Source: Pseudohongiella sp. (lineage in GTDB: Bacteria; Pseudomonadota; Gammaproteobacteria; Pseudomonadales; Pseudohongiellaceae). Taken from it: a DNA stretch of 64,000 bases. Below are positions 1 through 5,941 of the stretch, piece after piece. Numbering within the stretch: position 1 is the stretch's first letter; the number at the start of each line of letters is the position of its first letter. The stretch spans positions 62,001-126,000 of the forward strand of contig NZ_DRFV01000009.1 of assembly GCF_011050365.1 (NCBI RefSeq). Reading direction: 5' to 3'. The notes beneath the pieces are model-generated. The model was given only the letters and a program-made list of their open reading frames with translations. It ran no database searches and was not told where the DNA came from. The position numbers were made by a program, and so were the translations under genes.

Positions 1-927
1 GCCTAGGCACCTAAAATATTGCGCCCTAAATGAATATGTCGTTCGATAATTGTCCGTAGCCGAAGCTTTTACTAAATTATTGACGGAGGCTTTAATTCTA
101 GATATTTCTGACGATGGCAGGCGGGGAGTTCTAAAATTAACAATGAGCCCATGAACAAGAAGAGGGGAAGACCCAGCTCTCATTATTTTTGTCTTGGAAA
201 GATTCAGAGGAAAATCCTTCTTAAGCATCATGGCCCGTACATGAGATTCGGCGTTCCTAAAATCGTAGCCCCTGTGTTTTGAGGATATTGTTATGTCATC
301 TACTAACCTAGTGTATACGAGATTTCGTCGACTCAATTTCTGAATTACTTTATATTCTGTGTCCCACATGCAAAGCGATGCTAAATAGCTAGAAGTAAGC
401 GCCCCTTGTACAAGGGTGTCGCCGTAACAACAAACTTCGGTTAGGTAGTCAGATACATTTTCGGGATAGTGGAAAAATTTTCTGAATATTTTTTTTACAG
501 TGTCACGATGTATGTTTTCAAAAAAGTTAGCGATATCCAACTTTAATATACTTTTCGCTCCACAGTGATTCTGGGCACACGCAATATAATCTCTTTGAAC
601 AGTGGTTTTTGTTTGCCCCCCGACCAATTCTTTGTCATTCGGGAGAGAGCCGTAAAGGTACGGCGGCCACTTGATTAGTTTCTTGAATATGCGAGTATTA
701 ATTCGATGCTGAATTTTTCGTAACAACGGGGTAGCGCTATAAACGATCCTTTCGCCCCCGACTCCCTTCGGGATCGTAATTTTTTTATAGCGATTTTCGG
801 GCAGGATTTTTAGAATTGCGGATAAATCAGATTCTGGGATGCTCAATACAACAGATAACTTCGAAATAGAACCGATTGAGCTCTTTGTGATTTTCTCAGG
901 ACGAAGATCTGTCATTTCCACCGCCAT
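1..927 (-). CDS. Retron-type reverse transcriptase (3' end cut by window edge)
   Basis: The open frame runs from about 927 off the left edge, giving 309 visible residues. I read RT motifs in order: a CAQNH-HCGAK stretch (about 117-125, resembling the retron NAxxH region), motif A LKLDIANFFENI with Asp131, QGALTSS (174-180), a DD pair at 210-211 within TRLVDDITISS, then LLVHGLIVN (256-264), the place where retron RTs carry VTG. All three catalytic aspartates are present. The YxDD position reads LVDD and VTG reads VHG, so it is a divergent member. Start is uncertain: ATG at 927 or ATG at 915; the frame is closed by a stop near 1050. The segment is AT-rich compared with the chromosome and sits beyond the tRNA-Leu 3' end, which suggests transfer. 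A group II intron or other defence RT is the alternative, but the HCGAK and VHGLIVN blocks favour a retron. Confidence 0.8.
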   Translation of the reverse strand, partial: MAVEMTDLRPEKITKSSIGSISKLSVVLSIPESDLSAILKILPENRYKKITIPKGVGGERIVYSATPLLRKIQHRINTRIFKKLIKWPPYLYGSLPNDKELVGGQTKTTVQRDYIACAQNHCGAKSILKLDIANFFENIHRDTVKKIFRKFFHYPENVSDYLTEVCCYGDTLVQGALTSSYLASLCMWDTEYKVIQKLSRRNLVYTRLVDDITISSKHRGYDFRNAESHVRAMMLKKDFPLNLSKTKIMRAGSSPLLVHGLIVNFRTPRLPSSEISRIKASVNNLVKASATDNYRTTYSFRAQYFRCLG

Positions 928-942
928 CCTTGGAAGTTTGAT

Positions 943-1132
943 ATCATGCCCGACTCCCCCATAATCAAGGGCAGAATAACAAGGGGTGACCGTCACCAAA
1001 CTTTCAATGATACAGGCCCCTTGCAATTCCGTCGGGCATAATCACGACCCCTAGGGGGCGAGTGTGGATCCTTCTCCGCCGCTTTAGCTTTATAAAAAGC
1101 GCCAGGCGAACTGGCTTTCCATCATTGAAGTT
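943..1132 (-). ncRNA. Candidate retron msr-msd RNA region
   Basis: The 463 bases between the RT start and tRNA-Leu hold no convincing ORF but several perfect or near-perfect inverted repeats. Long-range pairs: 1121-1132 (AACTTCAATGAT) with 999-1011 (one-base bulge), and 1031-1042 with 943-954 (nine Watson-Crick pairs plus extension). Local hairpins: 1101-1115 (GCCAG arms), 985-997 (GGTGAC/GTCACC) and the CCCCTAGGGG palindrome near 1050-1060. Retrons encode their msr-msd RNA directly upstream of the RT, with terminal inverted repeats a1/a2, so location and structure fit. I cannot identify the branching G or exact ends; the boundaries given are those of the outermost repeats. Confidence 0.35.
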
Positions 1133-1151
1133 ATAACGTTTGGCTGTGGCC

Positions 1152-1170
1152 AGCAGACGAAACGTCTGCT
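1152..1170. other. Perfect 8-bp stem hairpin upstream of RT
   Basis: AGCAGACG and CGTCTGCT arms enclose a three-base loop. It lies just outside the candidate retron RNA, on the tRNA side. It lacks a T-tract on either strand, so it is not a typical intrinsic terminator; it may be part of the structured RNA or an operator. Confidence 0.5.
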
Positions 1171-1316
1171 TGTGGTGAAATTATCTGCTCTGGAGCACCT
1201 TGTCAAGCACGTCTGATTTGGGGCAATTAATGAAGCAGCAGCAGCAAGGTCAATTATCTGCACTCACTATCGAGGAACCTCAAACACTGGCATCATCTCT
1301 AAACCGCTTGCACATT

Positions 1317-1334
1317 GCCTACACAGCGCCTACA
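1317..1334. repeat. Two GCCTACA direct repeats near tRNA-Leu 3' end
   Basis: GCCTACA occurs at 1317-1323 and 1328-1334, 11 bases apart (about one helical turn), within 75 bases of the tRNA-Leu 3' end. Similar TGTAGGC repeats are common at arm-type sites of tyrosine-integrase elements inserted in tRNA genes; that assignment is inference. No integrase is visible here. Confidence 0.3.
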
Positions 1335-1390
1335 TAAAAAATAGACAAAGAAATGAAACGCCAGATATTTTAATAGGTCATTGATTTTAT

Positions 1391-1477
1391 TGGTGCCCGG
1401 GACCGGAATCGAACCGGTACGGAGTTTCCCCCGAGGGATTTTAAGTCCCTTGCGTCTACCAATTTCGCCACCCGGGC
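1391..1477 (-). tRNA. tRNA-Leu (anticodon UAA)
   Basis: The complement folds as an 87-base class II tRNA: acceptor GCCCGGG/CCCGGGC, anticodon stem AGGGA/TCCCT with loop CTTAAAA (anticodon UAA), a variable arm, a GGTTCGATTCC T-arm and encoded CCA at 1393-1391. It corresponds to E. coli leuZ, which lies directly after the glyW and cysT tRNAs downstream of pgsA; here it is about 6.6 kb from tRNA-Cys. Its 3' end borders the AT-rich RT segment, consistent with use as an integration site. Confidence 0.97.
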
Positions 1478-1522
1478 ATGGGGGGCTGTCTATCTTGTTG
1501 GGTGCCAGCCCTGAGGCTGTTC

Positions 1523-1551
1523 CTTAAATCCTGTTTCCCGTTACCAGTCAA
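1523..1551 (-). promoter_or_regulatory. Candidate sigma70 promoter for tRNA-Leu
   Basis: On the reverse strand TTGACT (1551-1546) is followed after 17 bases by TTTAAG (1528-1523), 45 bases before the tRNA 5' end. A separate promoter is expected because tRNA-Leu has been separated from the pgsA/tRNA-Gly/tRNA-Cys unit. A CAGCC-CTGA-GGCTG hairpin lies just downstream at 1506-1519. Confidence 0.5.
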
Positions 1552-1688
1552 ACAGTTATCGCCAGTTCAGCACCAGCAGGATGGGTGCCTTTTTGCGAAG
1601 CTGCGCATTATATAGCAATCACCTGCCTAAACCTAGTTACGAACCGGCACGCGGGACCACCACCGCAAATCGCCCGCCCACAACAGCA

Positions 1689-2375
1689 TCAATCCGCGGG
1701 AACCTCCTCGTCCGGGCCGATCTCATTCCATTTGCTGACTTTGCCTATAGGTGTGGCTATCAGCTTCAGTCTGATTTTAGGTTTCAGTAACTCATTGAAC
1801 TGGGCGACATCCTGATTGGCGGGGTCCAGCCACGCGTCGACAGTCGGCTGGTCGTCGGGCAGCATCAGGGGTATGGATTTGGGATGGATCGCCTGCAGCC
1901 AGCGTTGGTTGTCGGGCGGTGGCAGCGTGATGATGCTGGCGGACAGTGCGGTTTCGCCGGTGTCGTGGTTGACCCATTCGCGGTACACGCCGCCAAAGGC
2001 GATGGCGTCGTTGGGGCGGCGCAGTTTGTGGTAGGTCTTGCCGTCGCCGAGGCCTTCGATGAAGGCCGATGCGGGGATTACGCAGCGCGATTCTCGGTAG
2101 GGTTTGTAGGCCAGGGCGCGGGCGGTGTCCAGTTTGTCGGAGCGGCTGTTGAAGGACGCGTATTTGTAGTTGGGCTTGAGGGTGGCAGGATCGAGCATCA
2201 GCCACCAGGTGGCGTCGCTGACCAGGCGTTCGTCGTGGGTCTGGCGGACGATGCTGATGGTGGACCCGGGCGCGGCATCGGGGGTAAAGCGGAAATCGGG
2301 ATAGAGCGTGATGCCGAGATGACGCAGCAGCGCCATGACTTCGGCGCTATCAATGACGTTGAAGCGGCCGCACAT
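1689..2375 (-). CDS. SRAP-domain DNA-protein crosslink protein (YedK/HMCES family)
   Basis: The 228-residue protein begins MCGRFNV; after Met removal Cys2 is the residue that SRAP proteins use to form a thiazolidine link with abasic sites in single-stranded DNA. Further family features are FNSRSD (the NxRxE-like block), PASAFIEG with the conserved Glu, and AIHPKSIPLML with the catalytic-site His. I chose ATG at 2375 because the Cys must be residue 2 and GGAGG lies six bases upstream; a longer in-frame reading upstream overlaps the divergent gene and is rejected. It is transcribed away from the selenoprotein operon and towards tRNA-Leu. No SOS box with the canonical ten-base spacing is seen in the 116-base divergent region. 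Confidence 0.93.
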   Translation of the reverse strand: MCGRFNVIDSAEVMALLRHLGITLYPDFRFTPDAAPGSTISIVRQTHDERLVSDATWWLMLDPATLKPNYKYASFNSRSDKLDTARALAYKPYRESRCVIPASAFIEGLGDGKTYHKLRRPNDAIAFGGVYREWVNHDTGETALSASIITLPPPDNQRWLQAIHPKSIPLMLPDDQPTVDAWLDPANQDVAQFNELLKPKIRLKLIATPIGKVSKWNEIGPDEEVPAD

Positions 2376-2491
2376 GGAATCCTCCCGGGCTAGTGGCATT
2401 GTTCGGTTCTGCTGTTGCTGGACAATCAGCAGTACCAGCGCTACCTTTGGACTTTGAATCGTAACAGCAAACGCCAGAGAAACGCGAAACA

Positions 2492-3925
2492 ATGACCACT
2501 CCCCCACCCGATGGCCTGATCGTCGTCGCCAAGGCCGACTGCCCGACCTGTCGCCTGGTCGAACCGCTGCTGGCTGAGCTGGCCGCCGCCGGCCCGCTGC
2601 GTGTGTATGTGCAGGATGACAGCGACTATGCCGACGCCCTGCCCGACACCCTTTATGACGAAACTCTGGAGCAGTCCTGGCGGCTGGAGACCGAGTTTGT
2701 TCCCACCCTGATACGCATGGAGCAAGGCCGGGAGGTGTCACGCACCTACGGCTGGGACAAGTCTGAGTGGCGCACCATCAGCGGTCTGAGCGGGCTGGGC
2801 GAGGAATTGCCGGCCATGCGCCCGGGATGCGGCTCCAAGACACTGGAGCCGGGTATTACAGAACGGCTGGAACTGGCATTTGGCGATGTGCAACTTCAGT
2901 CCCGGGAAATTGATGTCAGCGCCGAGGACGATGCGATTGAAGCCTGTTATACGCGCGGCTGGAGTGACGGCCTGCCGGTGGTGCCGCCGACGCCAGTGCG
3001 GGTGCTTCGTATGCTCAAGGGCACAACGCGCGACCCGCAAGAGTTGGTCGGCCTGATGCCGCCGGATCTGGTGCCCTGTACCGTGGAAAAAGTCGCTATC
3101 AACGCTGTCATGGCAGGCTGCAAACCGGAGTATATGCCGGTGCTGCTGGCGGCTCTGGAGGCGGCACTGGAGGACGATTTCGGTCTGCACGGGCTGATCT
3201 GTACCACCATGTTCGGCAGCCCGCTGATCATGGTCAATGGCCCCATCGCTAAAGCCATTGGCATGAACTCGGGCAACAATGCCCTGGGCCAGGGCAATCG
3301 CGCCAATGCGACTATCGGGCGGGCGCTGCAACTGATCATCCGTAATGTCGGCGGCGGGCGTCCCGGCGAGATTGATCGGGCGACGCTGGGTAATCCGGGC
3401 AAGTACAGTTTCTGTTTTGCCGAGGCCGAGGACAGTGAATGGCTGCCGCTGGCCCAGGAGCGTGGTATTGCCGCTGGCCGCTCTGCCGTGACCTTGTTCC
3501 CCGGTGAGGGTGTGCAGGGCATTATTGATCAGAAATCCCGTGATCCGGAATCACTGGCGCGCTCCATTGCGCAATCTTTGCGCGCCGTGGATAACGTCAA
3601 GCTGGCCATGGCCGGCGATGCCGTGTTGGTGGTGTCACCCGAGCATGCGCGTATTTTTATCGAGGCCGGCTGGTCAAAGCAGCACCTGCGCGACACGCTG
3701 GAGCAACTGCTGATGGCACCGGGCGAGGATCTGCTGGTGGGTGCAGGTGGCATCGCCGAGGGCATTCCGGCTCGCTTCAAGGATAAGCAGGTACCCAAAT
3801 TCAGGCCGGGCGGCCTGCTGATTGTGCGGGCGGGTGGCACTGCCGGCATGTTTTCTGCGATTATCGCCGGCTGGGCCGCATCCGGTCCGGTTGGCTCGTC
3901 ACCTGTCACACGAGAGATTATATGA
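2492..3925 (+). CDS. Thioredoxin-like domain fused to UGSC-partner domain
   Basis: The protein has 477 residues. Residues about 8-110 look like a thioredoxin fold with a CPTC redox motif at 17-20 and a later cis-proline-like segment (EFVPTLIRMEQG). From about 135 onward is a separate domain opening with EACYTRGWSDGLPVVPPTPVR and containing INAVMAGCKPEY, HGLICTTMFGSP and GNNALGQGNRANATIGRALQL. I recall this second domain as occurring beside UGSC-family proteins, but I know no assigned reaction for it. The gene precedes the UGSC selenoprotein by 13 bases, so the two are almost certainly co-transcribed and co-functional. The conserved Cys and the CxxC motif suggest thiol/selenol redox chemistry; this is inference. 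Start is the first ATG after a weak ribosome site (GAAAC). Confidence 0.75.
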   Translation: MTTPPPDGLIVVAKADCPTCRLVEPLLAELAAAGPLRVYVQDDSDYADALPDTLYDETLEQSWRLETEFVPTLIRMEQGREVSRTYGWDKSEWRTISGLSGLGEELPAMRPGCGSKTLEPGITERLELAFGDVQLQSREIDVSAEDDAIEACYTRGWSDGLPVVPPTPVRVLRMLKGTTRDPQELVGLMPPDLVPCTVEKVAINAVMAGCKPEYMPVLLAALEAALEDDFGLHGLICTTMFGSPLIMVNGPIAKAIGMNSGNNALGQGNRANATIGRALQLIIRNVGGGRPGEIDRATLGNPGKYSFCFAEAEDSEWLPLAQERGIAAGRSAVTLFPGEGVQGIIDQKSRDPESLARSIAQSLRAVDNVKLAMAGDAVLVVSPEHARIFIEAGWSKQHLRDTLEQLLMAPGEDLLVGAGGIAEGIPARFKDKQVPKFRPGGLLIVRAGGTAGMFSAIIAGWAASGPVGSSPVTREII

Positions 3926-3938
3926 GAGAGGAAACCTT

Positions 3939-4493
3939 ATGAATGACTCTATCCTGCTGGATCCGACGGCGGAAAACGCGCCGACGCAGCGGGCCCGACT
4001 GCTCAGGCCCGACAGCCTGGATGGCAAAGTCGTCGGTCTGCTGGATATCTCCAAGCCGCGCGGCAATGTCTTTCTGGATCGCATCGAAGAGCAGCTGGCA
4101 GCACTGGGCATCACGGTCAAACGCTACAGCAAGCCCACCTTCACCCGCCCTGCCCCCACCGCGCTGAAGCAGCAGATTGCTGCCGAAGTGGATGTACTGG
4201 TGGAAGGTCTGGCTGACTGAGGATCGTGTACGTCGTGCTGTATGCATGACATAGCCGATCTGGAGTCACGACAGATTCCGGGAGTTGGAGTTGCCTCTAC
4301 CGAGTTTATTGATGCGGCGGCAGCACAGTCCAGAACGCTGGGTTTCGACCCGGCCATGGTATTTGTGCCGCACCCGATTCAGAACCGCACCGACGCGGAA
4401 ATGTGTACCCTGGCCGACGCGGCTTTGGGGGATATTCTGCGGCTGCTGCGTGCTGATCCGGACGCGGCCGATCACAAATCTGAAGACACCTGA
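3939..4493 (+). CDS. UGSC-family selenoprotein with in-frame UGA (Sec94)
   Basis: Read conventionally, the frame stops at TGA 4218-4220 after EGLAD, and a second ORF follows in the same frame. Read through, the junction is LAD-U-GSCTSCCMHDIAD, which is the UGSC motif that names this family of unknown function. The complete product is 184 residues with Sec94, Cys97, Cys100 and Cys101. The downstream part (IPGVGVASTEFIDAAAAQSRTLGF, FVPHPIQNRTDAEM) is well coded with no codon-use break. A stem-loop of SECIS geometry follows the UGA, and selA, selB and tRNA-Sec lie next in line. Homologues with Cys in place of Sec are expected. Ribosome site GAGAGGAAACC precedes ATG 3939. Automated annotation would probably split this gene into two. 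Confidence 0.93.
4221..4261 (+). promoter_or_regulatory. Bacterial SECIS-like stem-loop after UGA codon
   Basis: The upper hairpin pairs GTCGTGC (4232-4238) with GCATGAC (4244-4250), seven pairs including one G-U, around a five-base loop TGTAT that carries a G. It starts 11 bases after the UGA, the spacing that E. coli SelB requires on fdhF. An outer stem GGATCG (4221-4226) with CGATCT (4256-4261) closes the element immediately 3' of the UGA. The structure is inside the coding sequence, as bacterial SECIS elements are. SelB binding is inferred. Confidence 0.75.
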
Positions 4494-4531
4494 CACCTAC
4501 GCGGAGAAACTGTCATGACGGGGATACAGTC

Positions 4532-5941
4532 ATGACAGAGAGACGCACCCCCGACAACCGTCCGCCAGCGGTCGACAAAGCGCTGGCCTGGCCCGGCATG
4601 CAGGCCCTGATTGACTGCCATGGCCGCAGCCTGGTGCTGGACGCGCTGCGCGCCGCTTTACAACGGTGGCGCGACGGTGACATCGGGGATGAACAGACAT
4701 TGCTCGCCGAGGTACAGGTCAGCGTCGAACGGCTGCTGGCCCCCGCCTTCAAGCCGGTGTTTAATCTCACCGGCACCGTCATTCACACCAATCTGGGACG
4801 TGCGCCCCTGCCGCCGGAAGCCATTGCTGCCATCGCCGCCGTGGCCAGTGGCGCAAGCAACCTGGAGTATGATCTGGACAGCGGTCAGCGTGGCGATCGT
4901 GATGCCCATGTCGAAGACTGGATCTGCCGGCTGACCGGTGCGGAAGCAGCCACGGTGGTCAACAACAATGCTGCTGCCGTGCTGCTGGTGCTGAATGCCC
5001 TGGCGCTGCGCCGGGAAGTGATTGTCTCGCGCGGTGAACTGATTGAAATCGGCGGCTCCTTCCGCCTGCCGGATATCATGGCACGCGCCGGCTGCAAACT
5101 GCATGAAGTCGGCAGCACCAATCGCACCCATGCCCATGATTACGCCGATGCCATCAGCACGCGCACCGCACTGCTGCTCAAAGCCCATACCAGCAATTAT
5201 GCTGTTCAGGGGTTCACCAGCAGCCTGAGCGAAGCCGAGCTGGCTGCCATCGCGCAGCAACATGCCATCCCGCTGGTGGTCGATCTGGGCAGCGGCTCAC
5301 TGATTGATATGCAGCGCCTGGGGTTGCCGGCGGAGCCGGTGGTGCGCGAGGTATTGGCCCAGGGTGTCGACGTTGTGACTTTCAGCGGTGACAAGCTGCT
5401 GGGCGGACCTCAGGCCGGCATCATTGCCGGACGCGCAGACCTCATCACGCGAATTCGAAAAAGTCCGTTAAAACGCGCACTGCGCTGTGACAAACTTACG
5501 CTGGCGGCGTTGTCCGCGGTGTTGCGACTGTATGCCAATCCGGACACATTGGCGCAGCGCATCCCCGCCCTGCGACTGTTAAGCCGGGCCCGGACTGATA
5601 TCCAGCAGACAGTTACGGCGCTGCTACCCGCGTTAAAAACCTGGGCGGGTAACGATATTCAGGTTGATGGTTGCGAGGTGCTCAGCCAGATTGGTTCCGG
5701 TTCCCAACCGCTGGACCGGCTACCCAGCGCCGCGCTGCGCCTGCGCAGTGAGCACACCAGCAAACGCGCACGGAGCCGACAGCTACGCGACATGGCCAGA
5801 CAGTTAAGACAGCTGCCGGTGCCGGTAATCGGCCGCATTGCCGACGACAGTCTGCTGCTGGACTGCCGCTGTGTGGAGGAGCCGCAGACGCTGGCAAAGC
5901 AGTGGCTTACGCATCGCTTTGACCCGGCGCTGCCGACATGA
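4532..5941 (+). CDS. selA: L-seryl-tRNA(Sec) selenium transferase
   Basis: SelA converts Ser-tRNA(Sec) to Sec-tRNA(Sec) with selenophosphate and PLP. The 469 residues match the usual length. Visible features: N-terminal DKALAWPGMQALIDCHGRS, VFNLTGTVIHTNLGRAPLP, the YDLDSGQRGDRDAHVE block, VVNNNAAAVLL, and the PLP lysine in FSGDKLLGGPQAG (Lys288). It lies 38 bases after the UGSC gene and overlaps selB by ATGA. A six-codon mini-ORF (ATG 4515) ends in TGA overlapping the selA ATG, and the GTCATGAC around both starts is duplicated, which could couple translation. Confidence 0.97.
   Translation: MTERRTPDNRPPAVDKALAWPGMQALIDCHGRSLVLDALRAALQRWRDGDIGDEQTLLAEVQVSVERLLAPAFKPVFNLTGTVIHTNLGRAPLPPEAIAAIAAVASGASNLEYDLDSGQRGDRDAHVEDWICRLTGAEAATVVNNNAAAVLLVLNALALRREVIVSRGELIEIGGSFRLPDIMARAGCKLHEVGSTNRTHAHDYADAISTRTALLLKAHTSNYAVQGFTSSLSEAELAAIAQQHAIPLVVDLGSGSLIDMQRLGLPAEPVVREVLAQGVDVVTFSGDKLLGGPQAGIIAGRADLITRIRKSPLKRALRCDKLTLAALSAVLRLYANPDTLAQRIPALRLLSRARTDIQQTVTALLPALKTWAGNDIQVDGCEVLSQIGSGSQPLDRLPSAALRLRSEHTSKRARSRQLRDMARQLRQLPVPVIGRIADDSLLLDCRCVEEPQTLAKQWLTHRFDPALPT

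Noticed and set aside
2409-2432. CTGCTG-N12-CAGCAG palindrome as an SOS box for the SRAP gene
   Set aside because: The inner CTG and CAG are 12 bases apart rather than ten, and the centre is not A/T-rich; LexA binding is not supported.
4242-4493. A separate 83-residue ORF downstream of the 3939 gene
   Set aside because: It is in the same frame as the preceding ORF, joined across UGA at the UGSC motif, so it is the C-terminal part of one selenoprotein.
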